Shown: positions 32,480-42,500, numbered from the stretch's first letter. The stretch is DNA of 51,700 bases from Muribaculaceae bacterium (GCA_017619935.1 JAFZRJ010000011.1:1-51700), one strand, 5' to 3'. Program-made: numbers and translations. Notes: generated by a model not told the origin, from the letters alone.

Positions 32480-33445
32480 TCAACCTTGATTCCGCCGCTT
32501 GTTTTCAAGATGTCGGCGCAAGTCCTCGGGCGTTGTTTTCCATCGGTCATGCATCCACACCCACTGCTCAGGATGCTCACGAATAATTTGTTCAATCACA
32601 TCATTGTGAATTTGGGTGTTATACCTGAGGGTCTCCAGTTCGGTTGACTTTTGCACAAAAGGTATTTCGGGCAAAATACGGAACTCGTAAGTGTCGTCGG
32701 CATCATTTCTAATCGTATGCATGGGCACTATCGCCGCTCCAGTAGCCATGGCCAAACGAGCGCAACCAATAGGAGTGTATGCCTCTTTACCAAAGAACTG
32801 CAAGAACTCACCCCGGGCTTTTAAGGTGTCTTGATCTATCATGATAATCAAGCATTCACCCTGTTTGAGCCGTTCGACAAGAATGTCATAACTGTGATCG
32901 CGTGTGATGTTGGCCATGCCACGCGATTCACGAGATTGAATCATCAATCGGTTGAGTGCTGGATTATGAATGCGACTGCTCGCCCCCATCGATTTGTAAC
33001 CCATCACTGGAGGCAAAATGGCAGAGAACTCCCACCCTAGCGTGTGCGTCACCATACAAAGCACCCCATTTCCCCTTTCGTAAGCGGCTTTGAGGTTTTC
33101 CTCACCAACAAATTTGAAATAACGCGAAAACTGTTCGCGAGTTTTCAACTTCCAAAATATCATATAATCGGTGAAAGTTTTTGACAGCGAAACAAACATA
33201 CGTTTTCCGATTGAATAGTACTCGTCTTCGGACTTCTCAGAGCCAAATGCCGTTTGTAAGTTTTTTATCACCGAGTTCCGAGTTTTTTTCAATAATACAT
33301 ATGCCAGTTTCGCCAAACAGCCATGCCACCACAACAACAACTTGCGCGGCATAAACCTTCCGAACACGAACATCAGGTAGAGCAGATGATAAATCAGGAA
33401 GTTTCTGACAGGTCGAATGACGTAAACCTTGAATTTTGAAGCCAT
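32480..33445 (-). CDS. lipid A biosynthesis acyltransferase (LpxL/HtrB family)
   Basis: A 321-residue inner-membrane acyltransferase. A hydrophobic N-terminal anchor (about 13-32) precedes the conserved His-x4-Glu catalytic motif in Thr-His-Thr-Leu-Gly-Trp-Glu, and later Ile-Asp-Gln-Asp and the Phe-Phe-Gly-Lys segment typical of the family. It transfers a secondary acyl chain to the lipid A precursor on the cytoplasmic face. Bacteroidales usually have a single enzyme of this type and make penta-acylated lipid A. Its promoter is at 33527-33555. Confidence 0.93.
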   Translation of the reverse strand: MASKFKVYVIRPVRNFLIYHLLYLMFVFGRFMPRKLLLWWHGCLAKLAYVLLKKTRNSVIKNLQTAFGSEKSEDEYYSIGKRMFVSLSKTFTDYMIFWKLKTREQFSRYFKFVGEENLKAAYERGNGVLCMVTHTLGWEFSAILPPVMGYKSMGASSRIHNPALNRLMIQSRESRGMANITRDHSYDILVERLKQGECLIIMIDQDTLKARGEFLQFFGKEAYTPIGCARLAMATGAAIVPMHTIRNDADDTYEFRILPEIPFVQKSTELETLRYNTQIHNDVIEQIIREHPEQWVWMHDRWKTTPEDLRRHLENKRRNQG

Positions 33446-33526
33446 GTAGTTGTTTCCCTAAATAAATAGATAACATCGTAGTTCGTAGCAATGTGCTTGC
33501 TCTCCCCAGAAATTAACGAATTGCTG

Positions 33527-33555
33527 CAAAGTTATATAAAAATGGGGATTATCAA
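33527..33555 (-). promoter_or_regulatory. promoter of the lipid A acyltransferase gene
   Basis: On the minus strand, TTG (33553-33555), an 18-nt spacer and TAACTTTG (33527-33534). The leader is about 75 nt. Confidence 0.65.
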
Positions 33556-33586
33556 GCCGTCTCAAGAAGAAATTACCATTATGCAA

Positions 33587-33608
33587 GAAAAAACCAGCAT
33601 CAAGCCGG
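33587..33608 (-). terminator. terminator directly after the porin gene
   Basis: A 5-bp stem (33594-33598 with 33604-33608) around a 5-nt loop, next to the stop codon, with seven T on the minus strand (33587-33593). Confidence 0.7.
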
Positions 33609-33609
33609 A

Positions 33610-34623
33610 CTAGAATGCCACCTGCACCTGCGTGAGGATGCCATGCTCGTGACCCAGGCCATCATAGTCGGTATAGGAATAACAAGCTTGAACGCGGCAT
33701 TTCTTATAGAACCAGTATTGCAATCCTGCTTGGTATCGGTTGACCTTCTCACCATCCTTGTTCAGATAATCGACCGAAGCCACAATGTCCAGGTTTTTCA
33801 CGCCCACATTGCTGACTTGAGCGGTGGCATAACCACCATTCGACTTCAACTGGTCATCTTTGCCCCACATCCACTCGCCACGCAAATTCACGGGTGTTGT
33901 CTTCAGTTCAAATCCTGCAGCAAAGCGGTTGCGGGTATAATCGCCTGTAACTGTCGACGGCTCATCTTCTCCAAGGTATTCAGCCAATGTGGAGCGTTTT
34001 CCCTTACCAGCAATGACCGAGCCACTCAGATTCAATTCTTTGATGGGATGGAATGTGATGCGCCCGACAAAATCCTTCCATGAATTGTCGTCCCAGCGGT
34101 TACGGCCCGCCCCATTCATCAAGGCGAGGTCATAACTCACCCACTTGTCAATGTCGCCATTCACGGCCACACCGATGTCACGGCCTGCACCACCTGGCAT
34201 CATCAGCGGACAGGAGCCGCCCACCATGTATGTGCCCACCATCGACATTTGGGTTATCATCTCCATCTCCACGGGTGTAATGGGATTTTCAATCGAGAAC
34301 GGCGTCTTGAACTGCCCTATTTTCCATTGCATCCAAGGCGCCACCTTGTAACCCACCCACATTTCGTGCAAACTACATGACTTGAAATCTCCCATTGCAA
34401 AGGCATTCCAGCGGTCGGTAATCTGATAGTTGGCCATAAGAATAATCCGATGAACCGCGAACGAATGCTTCGGACTCGACTGGTCGTGATATTCCCATCC
34501 CAGTTGAGCATAACCGGCTAAAGTGATATGTTCCTTAACATAATCAATCGCGTCATTCAGTTTTACCTGTGCGGTAGCGTGGATTGACAACATTGCCAAT
34601 CCACATAAAATCATTTTCTTCAT
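33610..34623 (-). CDS. outer-membrane porin, OprO/OprP-like
   Basis: A 337-residue beta-barrel protein. A signal peptide (about 1-18, ending Ala-Thr-Ala-Gln) is followed by alternating beta strands with the Gln-Phe-Lys-Thr-Pro-Phe-Ser motif of phosphate-selective (OprO/P-type) porins and aromatic girdles. The C-terminus ends in an aromatic residue (Val-Ala-Phe), as outer-membrane barrels do. The start is placed at Met-Lys-Lys-Met (34623); an in-frame ATG six codons upstream (34641) is possible but adds no signal sequence. It follows the TlpA-like gene by about 21 bp and is probably co-transcribed with it. Confidence 0.85.
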   Translation of the reverse strand: MKKMILCGLAMLSIHATAQVKLNDAIDYVKEHITLAGYAQLGWEYHDQSSPKHSFAVHRIILMANYQITDRWNAFAMGDFKSCSLHEMWVGYKVAPWMQWKIGQFKTPFSIENPITPVEMEMITQMSMVGTYMVGGSCPLMMPGGAGRDIGVAVNGDIDKWVSYDLALMNGAGRNRWDDNSWKDFVGRITFHPIKELNLSGSVIAGKGKRSTLAEYLGEDEPSTVTGDYTRNRFAAGFELKTTPVNLRGEWMWGKDDQLKSNGGYATAQVSNVGVKNLDIVASVDYLNKDGEKVNRYQAGLQYWFYKKCRVQACYSYTDYDGLGHEHGILTQVQVAF

Positions 34624-34644
34624 TACTCTACTTGTTATCAACTT

Positions 34645-35619
34645 TTATAAGCCTAGTTCTTCGATGGTTTTCTTCATCGCTTCACCTTCCAAGCCACGGG
34701 CCACAATCACGCCTTTAGGATCGATGAGCAGAATGTGAGGAATGCCGCTGATGCCATACAGGTCTGTAGGTTCGGCCCAGTTCTTTCCTCCCTCCAGCAC
34801 TGGCCAGGTAATGGCTAAGTCCTGCATCGCCTTGTGCGTATCATCGGGATTGTCCCACACAGCAACGCCCACAAAATTCATTTTCGTCGAATACTTGTCA
34901 TAGAGTTCCTTGATGTTGGGAATTTCCCGACGGCATGGGCCACACCAACTGGCCCAGAAATCTACCAGTGTGTATTTGCCATTTCCTGCAAAATCCGACA
35001 ATTTTTGTCCTTCGGGCGCAGAGAAATCAACAAAAGGCTTACCCTCTGCTGTGATTTCCATACGCTCGGCGGCTTTGATGGCTTTATGCACGCGTTTCAA
35101 ACCACGATAATTTTCAGGAGCGACATTCAGCAACGAATCAATCTGTGCAGGTTGAAACTGACTACACATTAAATAATAATTGAACGCCCATGGGCCAATT
35201 CCATTGTCTTTATTCTCCTCGTAGGCTTTGTAGTATACTTTGGCGGCTACCGAATCCTCCTCAATATCATCGAGTTCTTCATTGAGGGCATTCAATTTCT
35301 CGTTCAAGGGAGTTCCCGTCACTTTACCGTCGTCATACATCACCGAGATTTCTCCAGGCTCCACAACGAATGTCTTGCGCTTGCCTGCGACCAGCATACG
35401 GGTCATGAACGACCCGTCCACTTCGCCTTCAAGCACCACAAATTTATCTTTTACCACACCGCTTACCAGCGTGTCGCCCGAATCATAACTAGTGAGATAG
35501 ACCGTGTCGCCATCAGCACTATCCGATGCAAAAGTCACCACCACCTTGTAGTGCCCACTCTTGCTGCACGAGGCCACCAACAACAACCCCAATGCCATAA
35601 TCGAAATCCATTTTTTCAT
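34645..35619 (-). CDS. TlpA-like thioredoxin-fold lipoprotein with DUF4369-like N-terminal domain
   Basis: A 324-residue lipoprotein (Leu-Val-Ala-Ser-Cys lipobox near residue 18). The N-terminal beta-rich part resembles DUF4369. The C-terminal thioredoxin domain has the active site Trp-Cys-Gly-Pro-Cys and the cis-proline region Gly-Ile-Pro-His-Ile. It probably reduces disulfides of envelope proteins. The promoter is at 35707-35738, and the porin gene follows. Confidence 0.92.
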   Translation of the reverse strand: MKKWISIMALGLLLVASCSKSGHYKVVVTFASDSADGDTVYLTSYDSGDTLVSGVVKDKFVVLEGEVDGSFMTRMLVAGKRKTFVVEPGEISVMYDDGKVTGTPLNEKLNALNEELDDIEEDSVAAKVYYKAYEENKDNGIGPWAFNYYLMCSQFQPAQIDSLLNVAPENYRGLKRVHKAIKAAERMEITAEGKPFVDFSAPEGQKLSDFAGNGKYTLVDFWASWCGPCRREIPNIKELYDKYSTKMNFVGVAVWDNPDDTHKAMQDLAITWPVLEGGKNWAEPTDLYGISGIPHILLIDPKGVIVARGLEGEAMKKTIEELGL

Positions 35620-35706
35620 TTTATCTGTTATTTATTGTTCAAATTCATCCTCTTTTTCGGCGAAAGCTTCTCTTGCTCTTTTTTGCCGAGATATCTTTTC
35701 GAAGAG

Positions 35707-35738
35707 CAAAATTAGTGTTTTCTGACTAGATATACAAA
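35707..35738 (-). promoter_or_regulatory. promoter of the tlpA-like/porin operon
   Basis: On the minus strand, TTTG (35735-35738), a 20-nt spacer and TAATTTTG (35707-35714). It is divergent from the LRR gene promoter at 35830-35861. Confidence 0.7.
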
Positions 35739-35829
35739 ACCAACACGCATTTCATGCTTTTTATGATTGAGAAAGTGGAGGAAAAGCCTCTGTTTTTTGA
35801 TGAAAAACGACCAGTCACACCTCCCAAAA

Positions 35830-35861
35830 TTTGGATTTACAATTTTTATGATGTAACTTTG
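35830..35861 (+). promoter_or_regulatory. promoter of the LRR-dockerin gene
   Basis: TTTG (35830-35833), a 20-nt spacer and TAACTTTG (35854-35861), a full match to both elements. The leader is about 50 nt. Confidence 0.78.
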
Positions 35862-35916
35862 CGCCAACAACGAGGCGAACAACAACTCACGATTATCAAC
35901 TAAAACAACAATAATT

Positions 35917-37737
35917 ATGAAAAATTTTATCTCATCCTTGATGCTGCTGACTCTGGTTGTTATGGTGTCGCACGCCAGTGTCACCATTGATTCCAACAAA
36001 TTTCCCGACAGCAATTTCCGAAGCTATGTGTCAAGCAACTTTGACTCCAACAAAGATGGTATCCTTTCCGACGCTGAACTATCAGCGGTCAATACCATCC
36101 AAGTGCCTAACAAGAACATCAGCAATCTTCAGGGTATTGAATATTTCACCAATCTGACCTCTCTTGATTGCAGCTACAACACGATGCGCGACCTGTTCTT
36201 GAGCAGCCTAACCAAACTGAGAACCCTCAAGTGTAATAACATGGGCCTGTCTAACCTCAGTTTCAGTTCAAGTGTTGTGACGCTTGATTGTTCTCACAAT
36301 AACCTTAGTGGGCAACGCAGTTATTTTGGCATGACCAACCTTAAAAGTATCAACTGCTCCTATAATCAAATGACCCTCCTCAGTTTCAAGAACTGCTCCA
36401 ATCTTGAGATGGTGAGTTGTCATCACAATCAATTGAATAAATATATTGACTTTGGGGGATGTTCAAAATTGAATAATATCAGCTTTGAGCACAACATGAT
36501 TCCTTATTACGAGATAGGCAAAACTATTCAAACACTCCCCAACGCCCCATCGTCTTCTTCCTACATTTATGTGTATGAGTCCTATTCTGGCCAGGACGGC
36601 AATGAAGTGAGTCCCAAACAGGTGATTCAATTGAAAGACAAATCCTGGAATGTTCGGGCCATGTCGGACGAAGACAATACATACACTTTCAACGGTATAG
36701 GTGTGGATGTGGACACCGACAATTTCCCCGACCCTGTTTTCTTTGAATATCTCAAGACGCTCAATTCTGTGCGTTATGATATGTATCTCTCTCCTTCCGA
36801 AATTAACGCGATTACCGAACTGGACTTTAACGGCAAAGGCATCAGCAACCTCAAAGGCATTGAGCACTTCACCGCGCTCACCAAGTTGCTTGTGGGCTCA
36901 AATAACCTAACAACACTTGATGTGAGTAGGAACACCAAGCTCCAGACGCTGTCTTGCGGCAACAACAAACTGGCCTCTCTCAACCTGCAAGGATGCAAAG
37001 CGTTGAAAACCCTCTATTGTTTCAGCAATGATTTCACCACGCTGGACTTGTCGGGGCTCAATGTGGAATATGTGGATTGCTACTCCAACAAACAACTCAT
37101 CTCACTTAAAGTGAATGTTTGCACTTATCTCAAACAATTGTATTGCCAAGATTGCCAGCTAACAACGCTTGGATTGAGCGACTGTAATGAACTCCGAACG
37201 CTTTCTTGCTACAACAACAAAATCCGCAAGATTGACGTAAGCGAATGCCCCTCTCTGCAAACACTCAATTGCTACCAAAACCAACTCACTACCCTGAACC
37301 TCTCCAACAACTCTTCGCTGACTAAACTGGCTTGTCAGCAGAACCTGATTAGGGGCGGAAACATGGACAGAATGATTGAATCCCTTTACAACCGAGCCAA
37401 TATCGGCTCAACCGGCACTCTCAATGTGCGCTATGCCAACAATTCCAGTTGGCTTGAAGGCAACCGAATCACACCCGCACAAGTCCAGGCCGCACGTAGC
37501 AAGGGATGGTATCCTAAGCATTATAGTGGTGGCTGGGTGGATTACGATGGCGACCCTGTCAATGGCGATGTCAATGGCGATGGAAAGGTCGATATTGAGG
37601 ACGTGAATGCTGTCATCAACGTTATCCTGGAGCTCAAAAGCCCAATCTCTTTCAAAGGTTACGCCGATGTGAACAACGACGGAAAGGTCGATATTGAGGA
37701 CGTGAATGCTATCATTAATATTATCCTGGCCAATTAA
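35917..37737 (+). CDS. exported leucine-rich-repeat protein with C-terminal dockerin-like pair
   Basis: A 606-residue protein with a signal peptide (1-20). Leucine-rich repeats of about 20-23 residues (roughly 65-480) follow the pattern Leu-x-x-Leu-x-Cys-x-x-Asn-x-Leu, with the cysteine in the Asn-ladder position of each turn. The repeat block is interrupted near 200-300 by a non-repeat segment with Asp-x-Asn-Phe-Pro-Asp, a motif that also occurs near the N-terminus, suggesting internal duplication. Residues about 548-606 are two EF-hand dockerin-like repeats. It is likely a surface or secreted binding protein. Its promoter (35830-35861) and terminator (37759-37794) frame it as a single-gene unit. 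Confidence 0.88.
   Translation: MKNFISSLMLLTLVVMVSHASVTIDSNKFPDSNFRSYVSSNFDSNKDGILSDAELSAVNTIQVPNKNISNLQGIEYFTNLTSLDCSYNTMRDLFLSSLTKLRTLKCNNMGLSNLSFSSSVVTLDCSHNNLSGQRSYFGMTNLKSINCSYNQMTLLSFKNCSNLEMVSCHHNQLNKYIDFGGCSKLNNISFEHNMIPYYEIGKTIQTLPNAPSSSSYIYVYESYSGQDGNEVSPKQVIQLKDKSWNVRAMSDEDNTYTFNGIGVDVDTDNFPDPVFFEYLKTLNSVRYDMYLSPSEINAITELDFNGKGISNLKGIEHFTALTKLLVGSNNLTTLDVSRNTKLQTLSCGNNKLASLNLQGCKALKTLYCFSNDFTTLDLSGLNVEYVDCYSNKQLISLKVNVCTYLKQLYCQDCQLTTLGLSDCNELRTLSCYNNKIRKIDVSECPSLQTLNCYQNQLTTLNLSNNSSLTKLACQQNLIRGGNMDRMIESLYNRANIGSTGTLNVRYANNSSWLEGNRITPAQVQAARSKGWYPKHYSGGWVDYDGDPVNGDVNGDGKVDIEDVNAVINVILELKSPISFKGYADVNNDGKVDIEDVNAIINIILAN
37582..37710 (+). repeat. direct DNA repeat within the dockerin-like module
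   Basis: A 30-bp stretch is identical at 37582-37611 and 37681-37710, 99 bp apart, encoding the two EF-hand halves. Synonymous positions are also identical, so the duplication or conversion is recent. Confidence 0.85.
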
Positions 37738-37758
37738 TAGAAGAAAACAATTAGCATA

Positions 37759-37794
37759 TAAGTGCGACTCTCGTTACGAGGGCCGCGCTTTTTT
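37759..37794 (+). terminator. terminator after the LRR-dockerin gene
   Basis: A long hairpin (37759-37787 region, 12-13 pairs with one mismatch and G-U pairs) around a short loop, followed by six T. Confidence 0.78.
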
Positions 37795-37849
37795 CATTAA
37801 CAAGGTGATCTCCATACCTCTTAATAATATATAAAATATGTGGGTCATA

Positions 37850-37880
37850 TTGTACCATCGAAAAAAACAATCTAACTTTG
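37850..37880 (+). promoter_or_regulatory. promoter of the gene at 37981
   Basis: TTG (37850-37852), a 20-nt spacer and TAACTTTG (37873-37880). The leader is about 95 nt; I see no strong structure in it. Confidence 0.72.
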
Positions 37881-37980
37881 TGCCGCAAACCATTGGAGTA
37901 TGAGAGATTTCTAATTTTGCTTCTCTTTTTGACCTTCGTTCATTATCTTTATTTGTAATATATTAGCAATTAACCGAAGT

Positions 37981-39405
37981 ATGAAAAAAAATTTTAAATT
38001 TTTGTTGTTGGCATTGGCAGCTATTTTCTGCCTTTCGTCTAGTGCACAACTGAAAATCAAAGGTGTTTACCAACAAGGTCGTGATGACGACGGCGAAATG
38101 GCAGGGACTTATCTGGGGTGGAATTCAAACCTGGGTAAATCCATATCGATTGTTCCCCAAGGCATCTACATGATGCAGTGGGACGGCACCACACTAACTA
38201 CAGCCGAAAAAGAACCCCCTGTAAACGTAGAAGATTTCTTCGAGCGCACAGGACAATGGTCGGGTGTCTTCACCAATGATGAAATGGCGGCATGGGCAAA
38301 CGATTTCAACCTCATGTCGGGCAACTCTGGCGCTGGTATTCAGAACGGGGTAATCACCACCATCCATTCACGCTCCGGTGACGACATCGAAGACAGTGAG
38401 CGCTTTGCCGTTCGCAAATGGGATGCTCTGACCGGCAATTTGCTTTCAGGAAGAAACGACTATTTCCCAAGAAGCATGTGTCTGGAATCAGCCGGCATGT
38501 CAGTGAATCCTGTTGACGGAAAAATGTATGGCTTGTTCTACCTTACCCAACAAGACCTGCCCGAGGAAATTTTGAACGACCCCGATTTCTTCGTTGATCA
38601 AGAAGGCGACGCCACTAGTACCGACGCCGGTTATTGCATCTGCTCCATTGATCTTGAAACGATGATTATCACTCCTATCACTCCTGGACTATACTACGGC
38701 AACTTCGTCACTTTCGCCATCAATAGCGAAGGACGTGCTTTTGCTCTCACCAGTGGTGGCACACTGCCTGCCTTGAATGGCAATCAGGATGTTAAAGTGT
38801 ATGACATTGACGGCAATCTGGCTGGCGCCCAACTTTATGAGTTCGACCTTGAAACAGGTCTTATGCTCACTGTCCCCGTTGAGGCTATTGACGAAGAAAC
38901 CGGCGAGCCTTATACTGAATACGTCAACAAATACTCGCAAGGTACCGGTTATTGTTCACAAGCCAAACGTCAGAGCGCCTGCTTCAGCAAGTCGAACCCC
39001 AACATCATGTACTGGGTGGGATATGTCAATAGCGGAAAAGGCTACAACGACTCTGGCAGTTTAGGCAATTTGCCCGACCGCGAGTGGAAGACTAACGGCA
39101 AGTATGACACCGCCCTCTACGAAGTGGATATCACCACGGGCGAAGCCACCCGCATTTCACTCATTACCAACCGCTACACATTCTCCACCATCTGGGTCGA
39201 AGAGGATGACGAACCCACCCCAGGACTCCGAGGTGATGTCAATGGCGACGGTAAGGTGGACGTTGAAGATGTGAACGCAACCATCAATATCATCCTGAAT
39301 CTCAAGACCACTGAAGATTATCCAGGCAATGCCGACCTCTTGGAAGACAACAAAATTGATGTTGAAGACCTGAACGCCATCATCAACATCATCTTGGGCC
39401 TATAA
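37981..39405 (+). CDS. exported protein of unknown fold with C-terminal dockerin-like pair
   Basis: A 474-residue protein with a signal peptide (1-22, ending Ser-Ser-Ala-Gln). The body (about 25-410) is not recognised. It contains beta-strand-like segments with Asp-Gly-Lys-Met-Tyr-Gly-Leu, Tyr-Glu-Phe-Asp-Leu-Glu-Thr-Gly and Leu-Tyr-Glu-Val-Asp-Ile-Thr-Thr-Gly. Such repeated blade-like patterns suggest a beta-propeller. Residues about 418-474 form two EF-hand dockerin-like repeats. It is framed by its own promoter (37850-37880) and terminator (39422-39458). It sits directly after another dockerin-bearing gene on the same strand but is not co-transcribed with it. Confidence 0.85.
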   Translation: MKKNFKFLLLALAAIFCLSSSAQLKIKGVYQQGRDDDGEMAGTYLGWNSNLGKSISIVPQGIYMMQWDGTTLTTAEKEPPVNVEDFFERTGQWSGVFTNDEMAAWANDFNLMSGNSGAGIQNGVITTIHSRSGDDIEDSERFAVRKWDALTGNLLSGRNDYFPRSMCLESAGMSVNPVDGKMYGLFYLTQQDLPEEILNDPDFFVDQEGDATSTDAGYCICSIDLETMIITPITPGLYYGNFVTFAINSEGRAFALTSGGTLPALNGNQDVKVYDIDGNLAGAQLYEFDLETGLMLTVPVEAIDEETGEPYTEYVNKYSQGTGYCSQAKRQSACFSKSNPNIMYWVGYVNSGKGYNDSGSLGNLPDREWKTNGKYDTALYEVDITTGEATRISLITNRYTFSTIWVEEDDEPTPGLRGDVNGDGKVDVEDVNATINIILNLKTTEDYPGNADLLEDNKIDVEDLNAIINIILGL

Positions 39406-39421
39406 TCCATCACACCACATA

Positions 39422-39458
39422 AAAAAGGAAGCGACTCCAACAGGGTCGCTTCCTTTTT
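39422..39458. terminator. bidirectional terminator between convergent genes
   Basis: A 14-bp stem including A/T ends (39422-39435 with 39445-39458), with T runs on both strands. It serves the dockerin gene on the plus strand and could end the GH3-fusion transcript on the minus strand. Confidence 0.87.
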
Positions 39459-39484
39459 GGGACACAGGGACGGTTCTTTGTCCC
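39459..39484. repeat. REP-like imperfect palindrome
   Basis: An isolated 26-bp element beginning GGGACACAGGGACGG and ending TTGTCCC, immediately after the terminator. GGGACA and TGTCCC form the ends of an imperfect palindrome. Similar GC-rich palindromes occur as dispersed intergenic repeats in unrelated bacteria, linked to RAYT transposases. Only one copy is in this window and no transposase is nearby. Confidence 0.5.
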
Positions 39485-39538
39485 ACTTTTCCTTCATTTA
39501 CCGCACATGCTGCACAAATGATTCGCCCCGCTTGTTCC

Positions 39539-42500
39539 TTAGTCCTTCAAACTCTTATAGATTAAGGATTGAATGTGACTGCGGGCACTGATGCGCGAGA
39601 AATTAGGATTGTTGCGCGTTGGGCTCACGCGGTTGCTCAAGAAGATATAGAACATGTCGTTCTTGGGATCCACCCAAAAGCACGTTCCAGTGAAACCCGT
39701 GTGGCCAAAGGTCTCTGGAGTAGCCTCGGCGCATGTGTTTGATGCTTCTGGATCGCCCACCACCGGTTTGTCGAATCCTAACCCACGGTGACTGTTGGCG
39801 CTTTTCTGTGTGGTAAAGACATCAACCGTCGATGGTTTGTAGAAACGCATGCCGCCGTAGGTGCCGCCATTCAACCACAATTGCAACAATTTGGCAAGGT
39901 CGTTGGCCGATGAAAACAGTCCAGCATTGCCTTGAACGCCTCCCGAAAATGCCGCCAACTCATCGTGCACATAACCATGAATGTGTTGCCGCCGTAAATA
40001 TGTATCCACCTCGGTATAAGCAATCTGCTCACGCGGGAACTTGCTCAACGGCCGATAAAGCGTGTGATAAGCGCCCAGAGGGGCAAAAACGTAACTATTG
40101 ACAAAATAGTTGAGTGGCGCCTTTGACATTCGCTGCACAGCATCGGCAAGCAAGCAGAAGTTCAAACAACTGTACAGGTATTTTTTCTTGCCAAGTTTGG
40201 CATGATAGATGCGCTGCATGATGGAGTCGTAGGTCACTCGTCCACCCCAAATGCCATCAGCAATGGCTATGTTGAAACGGTCGGTTTTGGACGTGGAAAG
40301 AATGTCGGTACGCAGTCTGGCATCCTTATGCCCCCATGCGCCGTTCATTATTTTTATGGTATGAACATCATCGGCACTGTTGGCCACTAGCGTGCCAGTA
40401 TAGGTGTTTTGGTCCATCATCATATTCCACATGTTCAGCGAGGCGGGCATTCCAGTCTCGTGATAGAGCAAATCGCGGAAAGTGAGATCTGACTTGTCAC
40501 CGTCGCGCAAATCAGTAATAACGCGACTCACTGGTTCATCAAGTTTGAACTTACCATCGTCATAGAGCTTCATCACCGCTGACAGGGTGCCAGTGGCCTT
40601 GGAGACCGACGCCAACCCGTAAAGTGTGTTGTCGTCGACAGCCACACCGCTGCCAAAGTCTGTTTCGCCATAAGAACGCTTGCAGACAATTTTGCCATGA
40701 CGCCCTACAACAACCTGACAGCCTGAGAAAGCCTTCGCCCTGACACCCAAATTGGCCACCGAGTCAATTTGATGCAGCAGATAATCGTTCATCCCCACCT
40801 CGCTTGGCAATGTATATCCCAGTCGGCAAGCCACATAGTGAATGCCATGACCCGCTTTATATGTCTTGTTGCCACATTTGACAGAAACAGGCAGATTGCC
40901 TTGGGCCGCATTACCGCCAAAGATGGTCTGCACAGCATAATCCTCAGCTAGGTCACCGCTCTGATAGGTAAGCACGACAGCTTTCACATGACTGCTGGTA
41001 ATCACGTCGGCACAATGGGCGATGTCGTACGGTTTGTTCATGATGGTGACTACCAGATGGTCGCACTGCTTAGCTATGGTTTGCAATGCGTAACGGCTAG
41101 TGGCGTCATCGTCACATAAAGCCACCAAAATCAGGTTATAACGGCCATCCTTGAGTTGCTGGGCCAATGCCGACGCCGATTCTCCTGTTTGATAATGATA
41201 GGATGTGATGGCGGCATAATCATCGGCACGGTTATGGAACATCGCTTTTTTACCCTTTTCTCCGCCAATGGTCACCACGGCTATATGGCGACTCTGCAAG
41301 TTGCGGATGGGCAGAATGTCCTTGTGGTTCTTGATAACAGTCACCGCACCGCCCATGAGTTGACGCATCAATGCTTGCGACGGAGCTGCATTCAGTTCGG
41401 CCGCCAATCCATTTTCAACCACATTTTGACCTGTAGTGATGCCCAACGCATATTTATATCTCAGCATCTTGCGGCAACGTTCATCAATATCGCTTTGAGA
41501 AAGTTGGCCTGCTCCGATGGCGGTCATCACAGCCTGAACCTCGGCATCGGCATTGGCGGGCATGAGCAACACGTCATTACCGGCCAACAATGCATTGACA
41601 CAAGGCGAGCCAGTCATGTTTTTCTTGACCCCTTCCATGCCCAAGGCATCGGTAAACACTAGTCCGGAAAAGCCCATCTGCTTCTTGAGCAGATCGGTGA
41701 CACAGCGTCGTGACATGGTTGTGGGACGACCACTGTCGTCAATGGCGGGAACATTGAGGTGAGCCATCAGAATGCCCGACAAACCAGCATCGATGTAATG
41801 ACGGAAAGGAACAAGTTCACAGGTATTAATTTCACGCATCGACTTGTCAATAACCGGCAATGTCTTATGTGAATCCTCAATCGAAGACCCATGTCCCGGG
41901 AAATGTTTGCCGACCGAAAGCACCCCTCCGTCTTCCAGACCACGCGCGTAAGCGATGGCATGGCGAGAGACCTGTTCGGGACTTTCACCGAAAGAGCGCG
42001 AGCCAATTACAGGATTCTTGGGATTATCGTTAACGTCGAGCACGGGAGCGAAATTGACATGAATGCCAGCTCGGCGCAATTCCCGCGCCACCTCACGGCC
42101 ATATTGATACAGCAATTTGTCATCATCAATAGCACCCAACAATAAATTGCGAGGGAACTTTGGGGTCTTATCCACGCGCATGGCCAGTCCCCACTCGCCA
42201 TCGATGGTTATCATCAGTGGCACCGCAGCCAACGACTGCGCATAATTGGTGATGGAAGCCAACTCATGCACCGTGCATTCGTTGTAGATAAGTCCACCCA
42301 CCCGGTTTTCCGACACATATCGTTTCACTAGCGCCCGTGTGGGCTCATCGTCTTTAGGATCAACGGCCATAATGATGAGTTGCGATACGCGTTGTTCAGG
42401 AGTCATGGCGCTAATTTGGGTCTCCACCCAAGCCTCCATGGCCTTCTGGTCCACATTGTTGAAAATGGTGGGTTGGGCGCCCTTGTCACGAGCCCCGAGG

